Positions 24,013-31,988 of a stretch of 64,000 nt of DNA are shown piece after piece. The stretch lies in assembly GCA_039810245.1 (NCBI GenBank), contig JBDHWQ010000011.1, positions 41,485-105,484 on the forward strand. The letters run 5' to 3'. The notes below the pieces were generated by a model. The model was not told the origin of the DNA. It did no database searches and worked only from the letters and a program-made list of their open reading frames with translations. Position 1 is the first letter of the stretch, and every line of letters starts with the position of its first letter. The stretch comes from CALDSL01 sp039810245 (GTDB lineage: Bacteria > Chloroflexota > Anaerolineae > Anaerolineales > Anaerolineaceae). Position numbers and translations under genes: made by a program.

Positions 24013-24969
24013 TTAATTCTCGTACGTTTCGGCCATAAGCTTTTCAATATCGTGGATCATAGCGCTGGGCGCGCCGTGCAAGTAGGTGGCAGGGATTTCG
24101 TCTGGCAGGCGCGTAGCCTGGAACGCCTGCCCACCCAACACCAGCGCCGGGCGCTCGTCGCCCAGTTTTTCCAGCACGTCGGTCAGGTGGCTCAACCGCG
24201 CTACCGCGCCTGGCTGCGTGGCCGAAAAAAGGAGTACGCGCGGGCGCAGCGTGCTGAGCGCATCTTCCAGGCGCTCCAGGCCCAGGTCAGGCCCCAGGTA
24301 GCGCACATCCCAGCCGCGCCAGCGCAGCATTACCACGATCATCAACAGGCCGATCTGGTGCATCTCGCCCGGAGCACAGGCGGCAACAATTTTTCCACGA
24401 TGTACCGGTGGGATGGCCGCGGCCAGCATGCCAAGCAAATTTTGCATGTAGAACTGGGTGGCAAAGTGCTCAGTGGCAATTGAAACCTCGCCGCGGTGCC
24501 AGGCATCACCGATTTCGATCAGCGTGGGCTGCACGATTTCGGTCAGCACCTGGTCAACGTTGTACAGGGCAAAGGCGCGGCGCATAATTTCCAGCGCGCC
24601 GTTTTCATCAAAACGCAGCAGCAGTGCCAGGAGCTGCTGTGACAGATATGCCGGCGAGGAAGGCAGCTCTGGCGACTGCGGCATGGCGGGCTCATCGGCG
24701 GGGTCGCGGCCGTTCTGTCGCAAGTCATGCAGGTATTCCACTGCGCGGCCAATGCTCATCCCCGCGTCAATTTGGGCTTTGAGCCAGCGCAGGGTCAACA
24801 CGTCATACTCGGAATACAGGCGGTAACCCTGATCGCCACGCGATGGGGTAGGCAGGCCGTAGCGGCGCTCCCAGGCGCGCAGGGTCACCGGCAGCAGCCC
24901 GAGCTGCCTGGATACAGCTTTGATGTTATACACCGGCAGGTGACGATCATACGTTCTCTGAGGATCCAT
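24013..24969 (-). CDS. CarH-like MerR/adenosylcobalamin-binding regulator 1 (light-state His present)
   Basis: The 318-residue protein, counted from ATG 24969, has a MerR winged helix at residues 1-75 ('LPVTLRAWERRYGLPTP', 'YRLYSEYDVLTLRWLK'). A helical and Rossmann B12-binding region follows, with 'CAPGEMHQIGLL' giving the E-x-H-x-x-G cobalt-ligand motif. Before it stands 'AWHRGEVSIATEHF', exactly W-x9-E-H, the adenosylcobalamin-capping signature of CarH photoreceptors. The residue after the tryptophan is histidine, as in Thermus CarH (His132), which becomes the second axial ligand after illumination. The longer reading frame from 25110 runs through a terminator hairpin and is not used. Two paralogues lie upstream. 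Confidence 0.88.
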   Translation of the reverse strand: MDPQRTYDRHLPVYNIKAVSRQLGLLPVTLRAWERRYGLPTPSRGDQGYRLYSEYDVLTLRWLKAQIDAGMSIGRAVEYLHDLRQNGRDPADEPAMPQSPELPSSPAYLSQQLLALLLRFDENGALEIMRRAFALYNVDQVLTEIVQPTLIEIGDAWHRGEVSIATEHFATQFYMQNLLGMLAAAIPPVHRGKIVAACAPGEMHQIGLLMIVVMLRWRGWDVRYLGPDLGLERLEDALSTLRPRVLLFSATQPGAVARLSHLTDVLEKLGDERPALVLGGQAFQATRLPDEIPATYLHGAPSAMIHDIEKLMAETYEN

Positions 24970-25059
24970 TCCGCGCTTTACCTTCCACTGGTTATTCTCT
25001 CTTTGATCGTACCACGCTCGTACGCGGAATGCATAGTGTTTGTATATAGTTTCGAAAAG

Positions 25060-25099
25060 AAAACGCAGCGCCCATCCATGCCGGTGGGCGCTGCGTTTT
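25060..25099 (-). terminator. Bidirectional terminator after the second CarH-like gene
   Basis: AAAACGCAGCGCCCA (25060-25074) and its perfect complement (25085-25099) flank a ten-base loop. On the minus strand the stem ends in GCGTTTTCTTTTC. It lies between the stop of the gene at 25117 and the start of the gene ending at 24969, so each of these two regulators is probably transcribed separately. Confidence 0.8.
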
Positions 25100-25116
25100 C
25101 TGTTTTTCAATGGGCG

Positions 25117-26079
25117 CTAGGCGCGCTGGCGGGCTGGGATCAATAATGCGCGGGCATTGGCGATGGCCTCTTCAATGCTATCGCCCATGTAATGCCCCGG
25201 GACCTGTTCACGCAGCACCGGCTGGAGCAGAAACGCACGCCCGCCGTAGCCAAACAGCGGCACGGGACGCTGGCGGTCGAGCAGAGCTTTGAGCTTTTTC
25301 ATCTCCAGCGCGTTGTCTTTGGTGGCGGCCGAAAGCAGGATCAGACTGGGATGGATATAACTGGCGTAGTCGGCCAGGTCTTCCAGCGGGATATCCGGGC
25401 CCATGTACTCCACGCGGTAGCCGTAACTGCGCAGCAGCACCGCGATCATCAGGCTGCCGATTTCGTGCTGCTCGTTGGGCGCGCAGCCCACCAGGATAAT
25501 CGGAGCGGTGCGGCGGGTGGGGTAAGCGTGCAGCAGAGACATCAATTTACCGCGCACAAAAGCGCTGGCAAAATGTTCGGTGGTGACGCGGATTTCGCCG
25601 CGATACCAGGCCTCGCCAATTTCCACCAGGGCGGGAGTGATGATTTTGGAGAATATGGTTTGCACGTCGAAGATGGCATGCGCCTCGCGCAGCAGCTCGC
25701 TGGCAGCGGCTTCATCGTGCTGTTTCATGGCCACACACAGCTCGCGCGCGTAGCGCTCCGGGGGGCTGGCAGAGCGTCCGCTGATCGGCGCCGGCGCGGC
25801 GCTGACCGCCTCAGGCCACTGGCCGTTGGACTGCATGCTGCGCAGCTCACTGACAACGTTGCTGATGGTCACACCGGCGTCCACGCGGCTTTTAACCCAA
25901 CGCAGGATTTCCACATCGCGCTCCGAGTACAGCCGGTAGCGATTGTCGGAGCGGTGCGGGTTGAGCACTTCGTGCCGCCGTTCCCAGGCGCGCAGCGTCA
26001 CGGGGCGAATGCCGGTGGTGGCGCAGACGCTTTTGATGGTGTATTTCGGCTCGTCGGAAATCTGGTCAATGGAAGGCAT
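25117..26079 (-). CDS. CarH-like MerR/adenosylcobalamin-binding regulator 2
   Basis: The 320-residue protein has a MerR helix ('RPVTLRAWERRHEVLNPHRSDNRYRLYS', split as two segments) at residues about 15-75. The B12 region has the W-x9-E-H motif in 'AWYRGEIRVTTEHF' and the ligand motif 'CAPNEQHEIGSL'. The residue after Trp is tyrosine, so the histidine that forms the light-state bis-His complex in Thermus CarH is missing. The promoter carries a palindrome with two GTAC cores overlapping the start point, a probable operator. It is more similar to the third copy than to the first. Confidence 0.88.
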   Translation of the reverse strand: MPSIDQISDEPKYTIKSVCATTGIRPVTLRAWERRHEVLNPHRSDNRYRLYSERDVEILRWVKSRVDAGVTISNVVSELRSMQSNGQWPEAVSAAPAPISGRSASPPERYARELCVAMKQHDEAAASELLREAHAIFDVQTIFSKIITPALVEIGEAWYRGEIRVTTEHFASAFVRGKLMSLLHAYPTRRTAPIILVGCAPNEQHEIGSLMIAVLLRSYGYRVEYMGPDIPLEDLADYASYIHPSLILLSAATKDNALEMKKLKALLDRQRPVPLFGYGGRAFLLQPVLREQVPGHYMGDSIEEAIANARALLIPARQRA

Positions 26080-26114
26080 GGCCGTACCCCCGGCATATGG
26101 GAAATCTACGAAGT

Positions 26115-26160
26115 TTGTACCTGTACAATCTTATTATAATTCGGAGAAAGTTGCTTGCAA
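26115..26160 (-). promoter_or_regulatory. Promoter with TTGTAC-N2-GTACAA operator-like palindrome
   Basis: On the minus strand, TTGCAA (26155-26160), a 16-base spacer and a perfect TATAAT (26133-26138) form a promoter for the regulator ending at 26079. An inverted repeat TTGTAC/GTACAA (26115-26128) covers the predicted start near 26126. The ten-mer CTGTACAATC within it (plus strand 26121-26130) recurs at 27325-27334 in the kinase promoter. Autorepression by a CarH-like protein is inferred. Confidence 0.6.
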
Positions 26161-26180
26161 GGCGCGATATAAGGCGCGCG

Positions 26181-27158
26181 TCACGCCGCCATCATGCGTT
26201 TTACCATACGTTCACTTTGCAACAGCGCCTGGCAGGTTTCCAGGCCCTCTTCCAGCGTGGCGCCCAGGTAAATGCCATCGGTGCGTTTGATGAGCGCAGG
26301 ATGGCGGGTAAATGCCTGCCCGGCGTAGGCGAAGACCGGCGGCTTTTTGAGCCGCAGCAGTTTCTCGTTGAAACGCACCAGCTCCAGCGCGGTCGATTCC
26401 GTGGTGGCGGCCAGAATGATCAGCGCCGAGTGCTCATATTTGGCATAATCGATCAGGTCATCCAGCGGCACGTCCGGGCCAAGGTATTCTACCTGGTAAC
26501 ACATGCTGCGCAGCAGCACGGCAAACATCAGCGAGCCGACTTCGTGCTGCTCGTTGGGGGCGCAGCCCACCAGGATATGATTGCTGCTGCGCCGGCAGGG
26601 GAATGTTTGCATGATGGTTAACAGTTTGCCGCGCAGGAAGGTGCAGGCGAAATGCTCGGTGGTAACGCGCACTTCCCCACGGAACCAGGCGTCACCGATT
26701 TCCACCAGGGTGGGGGTGAGGATATCAATGCAGGTAGTGCGCAGGTCGAACGTCTTGTTGATTTCCTGCATGATCTCCGAGGCGCGCTGCTCATCGTGCT
26801 TGATCAGGGCGCGGTACAGCAGGCGCACGTAGCGCCGCGCTTCGCTGGCGGGGCGTTGCTCCACCGCGATAGGCGCATCCGGTACGGCATCCGGCCAGTC
26901 GCCTCTCTGGCGCAATTCGCGCAGTTCGTTAACGGCGTTACTGATCGAAATACCACTGTCTACGCGGTGCTTAATCCAGCGCAGCAGGGCAACATCACGG
27001 TCGGAATACAGGCGATAATGGTTTTCTGCCCGCTGTGGACTGAGGACTTCATGTCGGCGCTCCCAGGCGCGAAGCGTAACCGGTAAAATGCCCGTCTGGC
27101 TGCAAACAGCTTTGATGGTGTACTTTGGCTCGTCAGGAAATTCGGCGATTGTCGCCAT
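26181..27158 (-). CDS. CarH-like MerR/adenosylcobalamin-binding regulator 3
   Basis: The 325-residue protein repeats the layout of the previous gene: 'LPVTLRAWERRHEVLSP', 'YRLYSDRDVALLRWIK', W-x9-E-H in 'AWFRGEVRVTTEHF' and 'CAPNEQHEVGSL'. Phenylalanine follows the tryptophan, so the light-state histidine is again missing. The linker between HTH and B12 domain and the C-terminus differ from copies 1 and 2. It diverges from the kinase gene at 27472 over a 300-base intergenic region and may control it. No terminator is obvious between this gene and copy 2 apart from the copy-2 promoter. Confidence 0.88.
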   Translation of the reverse strand: MATIAEFPDEPKYTIKAVCSQTGILPVTLRAWERRHEVLSPQRAENHYRLYSDRDVALLRWIKHRVDSGISISNAVNELRELRQRGDWPDAVPDAPIAVEQRPASEARRYVRLLYRALIKHDEQRASEIMQEINKTFDLRTTCIDILTPTLVEIGDAWFRGEVRVTTEHFACTFLRGKLLTIMQTFPCRRSSNHILVGCAPNEQHEVGSLMFAVLLRSMCYQVEYLGPDVPLDDLIDYAKYEHSALIILAATTESTALELVRFNEKLLRLKKPPVFAYAGQAFTRHPALIKRTDGIYLGATLEEGLETCQALLQSERMVKRMMAA

Positions 27159-27304
27159 TCACCCACCTCTTGTGAGGCGGCACATGCCCTGCGTGGTGCT
27201 CTGGTGCGGTGTGTGCCGGGTTGATTTTGAGATGCTAGCGTCCTAATCTTACATGTATATCCGAAAATCGGCAAGCGTTTTCCGCTTTGCGCACCGCGCC
27301 CAAT

Positions 27305-27333
27305 TTGCCATCCTCGCCGATTTTCTGTACAAT
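27305..27333 (+). promoter_or_regulatory. Kinase promoter sharing a ten-mer with the CarH-like operator
   Basis: TTGCCA (27305-27310), a 17-base spacer and TACAAT (27328-27333) form a good promoter, start near 27340. The -10 box lies within CTGTACAATC, identical to ten bases of the operator at 26121. The reading frame open from 27253 begins before this promoter, so its first residues are probably not translated. Confidence 0.6.
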
Positions 27334-27471
27334 CAGATAAGGAAGCGATCTATTATCGGGGCCTCGCTGCCCCGTGTGATTCTGATTGGTGAAGCGGATT
27401 GTCCCGGCGCGCATGGCGCACCCTTTTTCCTCCTCTGGGCGGGCATCCGCGTGATTGGATGGCCACTGCGA

Positions 27472-29625
27472 ATGGAAATGGAAGAATCCGTCTCCCCGGC
27501 ACTGCCGGAGGAGAATCGTTCACTCTATCAGGAATATATCCGCCGCTTGCAGCAGATCGAGATGGATCTGCGCCGCCTTGAGGCATGGGAGCAAACGCCC
27601 CTGCCGCTGGCTCGCGCCGCAGAGCTGCTGGACTCGGCTGCCCGGCAGCTTGGAAGCCTGGAAGAGCAGCAGCAGATGTTTGAGCATTTCTTCTACGCCG
27701 CGCCGGATGCCAGCCTGGTGGTGGATGCGCGCGGTAAGATCCGGCACGCCAACCGCCAGGTGGAATACACCTTTGGCTATCCGCGTGGCGAGCTGATCGG
27801 CCGCCGCATCGAAACCTTGATCCCCGACCGCTATCACCGCCGGCATGCCAGCCTGCGCGGGCATTATTCGCGCGAGCCAATCGCGCGTCCAATGGGCATT
27901 GGCCTGGAGCTGTACGGCCGGCGCAAAGATGGGAGCGAATTCCCGGTGGACGTGAATCTCAGCCCGGTGCTTCTGGGCGGAGAAACCCAAGTGATCTGCG
28001 TGGTTCGCGACCTTTCGCGCCGTGCGGAGGCTGAGGAAGCCGCGCGCAGGCAGGAAAGCTATGTAAAACTACTGCAGGATGTTGCCATTGCATCCAACCA
28101 GAGCGATTCGATTAATACCGTTTTGCAAATCACCCTGGATCGCATTTGCGCGGTACTGGGTTGGCCGGTAGGGCATGCTATCCTGGCCAGCGTAGATGGC
28201 GCCAGCCTGCGCTCCACGCGGCTGTGGCATCTGCCCGATACGCAATCGCTGCGGCCTTTCCGCGAAGTGAGCGAGCAGCTCGATTTCATCGCCATGGGCG
28301 GGCTGCCCAGCCGCATCGTTCGCACCGGTAAAGCCGAATCATTTTCCGACATCCACCGTGTACCCGAATTCCGGCGTGCGCAGGAGGCCAGGCAGGCCGG
28401 GTTACTGGCTTCTTTCGGGTTTCCCATCCTGGCGGGCAGCCAGACCGCCGGAGTGCTGGAGTTTTTTGATACGCGCTACACCGAGCTGGACGAAGTAGTG
28501 CTGGAACTGATGACCAATATCGGCATCCAGATTGGGCGCGTGTTTGAACGCCAGCATGCGCGCGAGGCGTTGTTGCGCTCAGAAGCCCGCTTCCGCACCG
28601 TATTCGATAAGTCGGCGATCGGTATCCAGCTTACCAACGCTGATGGATACGTCGAAGATACCAACCCGGCCCTGCAGCATATCCTGGGTTTTTCGGCGGC
28701 CGAGCTGCGCAGCCTATCGCTGGAACAGCTCATCTACCCGGCCGATATGGAAAAAACCTATGCGCTGCTCCGCTCGCTGCTGCGCGGCGAACAGGATGGG
28801 TACCAATCCGAAACGCGCTACGTGCACAAAGATGGCAGTACCATCTGGGCGCAAACCATTGTTTCCGCAGTAACGGACCGGGAAAACAACGTGCGCCTGG
28901 TGGTGACCCTGGTGCAGGATATCAGCGCGCTCAAGCGCAAGTCGGAAGAACTGGATGAGGTGCAGCGCAAGCTGCTGGAAAGCGCCGAGATGGAGCGCAT
29001 CAGCCTGGCGCGCGAGCTGCACGATGGCCCATTGCAAGACCTGTACGGGGCGTCGTTCTCGCTGCAAGATTTCCTCAGTGAAAACATCGCCGCGCATTCG
29101 AACCCGGAACTGCAAAAGTCGCACCAGACGATCCACAATGTGATCGTAACCCTGCGCGCCATTTGCGGCGATCTGCGCCCGCCCACGCTGGGTCCGTTTG
29201 GGCTGGAAAAGGCCATCCGCTCGCACGTGGAACGCGTCGAATTGATGCACCCGCAGCTTCGCATTCATCTGGAACTGATGAGCGACCGCCAGATGTTCAA
29301 CGAGCGCGCGCGGCTGGCGCTGTTCCGCATCTACCAGCAGCTTCTCAGCAACGTTACCCGCCATTCGCAAGCCGAAAACGTGTGGATCCGCCTGGCGTTG
29401 GATGAAAGCGACGTCACGCTGGAGGTAGAGGATGACGGCCGCGGTTTCGCGCTGCCGCCACGCTGGGTAGACCTGGCGCGCGAGGGACATGCCGGGCTGT
29501 TGGGCGTGCTGGAGCGCGTGGAAGCCTTTGGCGGCAGCATGCAAGTGCAGCCAGACCGGCCGCGCGGCGCGCTGGTGCGCGTGCGCGTGCCCCTTGCGCG
29601 CATTAATCGCCTGGAACAGGAGTAG
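27472..29625 (+). CDS. PAS-GAF-PAS histidine kinase (HisKA_3/NarX type)
   Basis: The 717-residue cytoplasmic protein starts at ATG 27472 (MEMEESVSPALPEE). The frame is open back to 27253, but the extra stretch lies partly upstream of the promoter and looks non-coding. Domains: short coiled N-terminus, PAS (about 68-185), GAF (197-360), PAS (367-490), HisKA_3 with 'RISLARELHDGPLQDL' (His about 517) and HATPase ('VEDDGRGFALPP', 'GHAGLLGVLERV'). HisKA_3 kinases usually pair with NarL-type regulators; the lone receiver at 61743 is one candidate, though distant. It diverges from CarH-like copy 3. Its end overlaps the convergent kinase by 23 bases. Confidence 0.88.
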   Translation: MEMEESVSPALPEENRSLYQEYIRRLQQIEMDLRRLEAWEQTPLPLARAAELLDSAARQLGSLEEQQQMFEHFFYAAPDASLVVDARGKIRHANRQVEYTFGYPRGELIGRRIETLIPDRYHRRHASLRGHYSREPIARPMGIGLELYGRRKDGSEFPVDVNLSPVLLGGETQVICVVRDLSRRAEAEEAARRQESYVKLLQDVAIASNQSDSINTVLQITLDRICAVLGWPVGHAILASVDGASLRSTRLWHLPDTQSLRPFREVSEQLDFIAMGGLPSRIVRTGKAESFSDIHRVPEFRRAQEARQAGLLASFGFPILAGSQTAGVLEFFDTRYTELDEVVLELMTNIGIQIGRVFERQHAREALLRSEARFRTVFDKSAIGIQLTNADGYVEDTNPALQHILGFSAAELRSLSLEQLIYPADMEKTYALLRSLLRGEQDGYQSETRYVHKDGSTIWAQTIVSAVTDRENNVRLVVTLVQDISALKRKSEELDEVQRKLLESAEMERISLARELHDGPLQDLYGASFSLQDFLSENIAAHSNPELQKSHQTIHNVIVTLRAICGDLRPPTLGPFGLEKAIRSHVERVELMHPQLRIHLELMSDRQMFNERARLALFRIYQQLLSNVTRHSQAENVWIRLALDESDVTLEVEDDGRGFALPPRWVDLAREGHAGLLGVLERVEAFGGSMQVQPDRPRGALVRVRVPLARINRLEQE

Positions 29626-31519
29626 ATGCGCCCGTATTTTGCAGCGGCACGGTAACGCGCACGCTGGTGCCCTTGCCGGGAGTGGAGAAGAAATCGACGT
29701 AACCATTGACCGCGCTGGCACGTTCCTGCACGCCTACCAGCCCCAGGTGACCCTGGCGTGCCATCTCCACCCAGGTATCAGGCACTTCAAATCCGAGCCC
29801 GTCATCACTGATCACCAGCTCCACCTGCTCGGGGTCGAGCGCCAGGCGCACTTCGATTTCATTGGCCCGAGCGTGGCGCACGATATTGTTCATCAGTTCC
29901 TGGTAAATACGGAACAACGCCAACCGCGTTTCTTCGGAAAGCGCGCGGCGGTCAGGCTGCAGCGCCAGGCCGATATGGATGTCGGGGTGCGCTTCCTGAA
30001 ATTTTTCGACGTGCGAGCGAATGGCCTTTTCCAGGCCAAACGGAGTGAGCACCGGCGGGCGCAACTGCTGTGAGAAGGCGCGCAGTTCGCGAATCTGCTC
30101 CTGCAGCAGGTTTTCCGACAGTCCCAATCGCTCGTTCAGCGCATTGTCTTCCAGGCCGTTACGGATGTCGCGTAATTGGAAGGTGAGGGCAATCAACCCC
30201 TGCAATGGGCCATCGTGCAGGTCCTGGGCGATGCGCAGGCGCTCTTTTTCGCGGCTTTGCATCAGATGGTGCTGGACTTCAATCTGTGCCAGGTTGCGGC
30301 GTATTTCCTCGGCGGCTTTCTGATGCTCGGTGATGTCGGAAAATACTGCTACCGCGCCGGTGATGTGCTGTTGAGCGTCATAAATTGGCGTGCTGTTAAA
30401 CAGCACCGCGCGCCGCTGGCCATCCGGCCAGGTGACATGCATGGGTACGTTATTGTGCACTTCGCCATGCAGCACCGAGCGGGTGAGTGGAAAGTCTTTG
30501 GGGGGGTAGGGCTGGCCATTATCCCGCATAAAACCCAGGGAGGAATTCTGATGGTACGGCTGGCCTACCTGCACAGGTTTGCGGATAATCTGCTCGGCTA
30601 CCGGGTTAGCGTACTGGATGCAGGCCAGGGCGTCGGCCAGGACGATGCCGGAAGGGGCATTGGCGAAAATGGCATTCAAGCGCGCCTGCTCGGTTTCGAG
30701 CTGGCCGAGCACCTGTTTGAGCTCTTCGGCCTGGTGCAGGGCATTCAGCGCGGCCTGTTCAACCATGCGACGCGCCTCTTCCAGCTCGGTAGTTTCCCAG
30801 GCGATTAACAGCACCGCCGGCCAGCCCTGCCACTTCAGCCCGCGCAGGTGGCAGATGAAATGCCGCGGCTGATTGTTTGCACCTGGGATCTCATATTCGG
30901 CCAGGTCGAGCGATTCCACGAGCCGGCCATCCGGCAGGTAGATGGATTCATCAAAGATACGCTGGATCGGGTAACCCAGCGGTTCATCTACCGGTTGTGG
31001 AAGGAAGGCGCGAAAGGCGGCGTTGGCATAGCTGGCGCGCAGCTCTGGCCCGGTAAACAGCGCAATGGCGCTCGGGTCTACCTTAAGCACCGTTTCCAGC
31101 AGTTCTTTCTGGTGCACAATCTCTTCGCGCAGGCGGTGGCGTTCAAGCGCATAGCGGATGACGCGCTCCAGCAGGGTGGGGTTGGCCTCGCTTTTGGCCA
31201 GGTAATCCATCACGCCGGCCTGCATGGCTTCCAGATCCAGGCTGTAGCTGCCACGTCCGGTGAGCAGTATGCAGGGCAGATTATATCCGCGTGCTGTCAC
31301 CTGGCGGATCAAGTCCAGGCCATTCTCCGTCCCCAGATGATAGTCTACCAGGGCCACGTCGGGCAGGTCCTGTTCCAGTGCGCTCAGGGCGGCGGCGGTA
31401 TTGGTTACCCAGCGGATCTGGTCGGTGCTTCCATGGGCTTCTTTGAGCATCTGGCGCGTGAGGATGTAGTCTTCCTCATCATCCTCAACCAACAAAATCC
31501 GCCAGGCCTGCGATTGCAT
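29603..31519 (-). CDS. Receiver-PAS-PAS-HisKA_3 hybrid histidine kinase
   Basis: The 638-residue protein starts at ATG 31519 with AGGAG nine bases before it. An N-terminal receiver ('LLVEDDEEDYILTRQ', phospho-Asp in 'DVALVDYHLGTENG', about residues 1-122) is followed by PAS (about 135-250), a coiled coil and a second PAS (about 285-400). HisKA_3 has 'RIAQDLHDGPLQGL', and the HATPase has 'ISDDGLGFEVPD'. Having the receiver first suggests input from an upstream kinase. It starts four bases after the stop of the Rcp1-like receiver, so three genes (31989 kinase, 31524 receiver, this) form one operon. Its core is close to the kinase at 27472, suggesting a duplicated dimer partner. Confidence 0.87.
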   Translation of the reverse strand: MQSQAWRILLVEDDEEDYILTRQMLKEAHGSTDQIRWVTNTAAALSALEQDLPDVALVDYHLGTENGLDLIRQVTARGYNLPCILLTGRGSYSLDLEAMQAGVMDYLAKSEANPTLLERVIRYALERHRLREEIVHQKELLETVLKVDPSAIALFTGPELRASYANAAFRAFLPQPVDEPLGYPIQRIFDESIYLPDGRLVESLDLAEYEIPGANNQPRHFICHLRGLKWQGWPAVLLIAWETTELEEARRMVEQAALNALHQAEELKQVLGQLETEQARLNAIFANAPSGIVLADALACIQYANPVAEQIIRKPVQVGQPYHQNSSLGFMRDNGQPYPPKDFPLTRSVLHGEVHNNVPMHVTWPDGQRRAVLFNSTPIYDAQQHITGAVAVFSDITEHQKAAEEIRRNLAQIEVQHHLMQSREKERLRIAQDLHDGPLQGLIALTFQLRDIRNGLEDNALNERLGLSENLLQEQIRELRAFSQQLRPPVLTPFGLEKAIRSHVEKFQEAHPDIHIGLALQPDRRALSEETRLALFRIYQELMNNIVRHARANEIEVRLALDPEQVELVISDDGLGFEVPDTWVEMARQGHLGLVGVQERASAVNGYVDFFSTPGKGTSVRVTVPLQNTGASTPVPGD

Positions 31520-31523
31520 ATCG

Positions 31524-31985
31524 TTATACTCCTGGCTCCAGGTTGGGCAGCTCCACGATTTCAAACCAGTATTTGCCGATAGCGCGCATGATATCAATCA
31601 GGCGTTCAAACGTAACCGGCTTGGTGATATACCCGCTCACCCCCAGGTCATAGGAGCGTAAGATATCTTCTTCGGCTTTGGACGTGGTCAGTACTACCAC
31701 GGGGATACAACGGAAGCGCGAATCGGCTTTGATCTCCTGCAGCACTTCGCGACCGTCCTTGCGCGGCATGTTCAAGTCCAACAAGATCAGGCCGGGCAGC
31801 GGCGCGGTTTGCGGGTCGCCGTATGCTCCGCGGTGATTGAGGTAATCCATCATCTCCTGGCCATCTTCCACGTAATGAACTTTGTTGGACAGGTGAGCTT
31901 GTTCCAGGGCTTCACGGCAGAACAGGCGGTCATCGGGGTCATCTTCCGCCATCAATATCGTAACTGCACGTCTGTGGATTCCCAT
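31524..31985 (-). CDS. Rcp1-like single-domain response regulator
   Basis: The 153-residue receiver is of the phytochrome-associated Rcp1 kind: 'ILMAEDDPDDRLFCREALEQ', 'VEDGQEMMDYLNHRGAY', phospho-Asp in 'LILLDLNMPRKDGREVL', 'VVVLTTSKAEEDI' and 'GYITKPVTFE'. No output domain follows. Rcp1 proteins receive phosphate from phytochrome-type or other HisKA kinases of the 'SHDLQEPLRK' class, which is exactly the H-box of the kinase three bases upstream. It lies between two kinases and may shuttle phosphate between them. Confidence 0.93.
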   Translation of the reverse strand: MGIHRRAVTILMAEDDPDDRLFCREALEQAHLSNKVHYVEDGQEMMDYLNHRGAYGDPQTAPLPGLILLDLNMPRKDGREVLQEIKADSRFRCIPVVVLTTSKAEEDILRSYDLGVSGYITKPVTFERLIDIMRAIGKYWFEIVELPNLEPGV

Positions 31986-31988
31986 TGA

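Noticed and set aside
24970..25110. Longer reading of CarH-like copy 1 from 25110
   Set aside because: The extension crosses a perfect bidirectional terminator hairpin and does not resemble the paralogues.
27253..27471. Longer start for the PAS-GAF-PAS kinase at ATG 27253
   Set aside because: The TTGCCA-17-TACAAT promoter lies inside this stretch, so transcription begins after it; the residues have no domain character.
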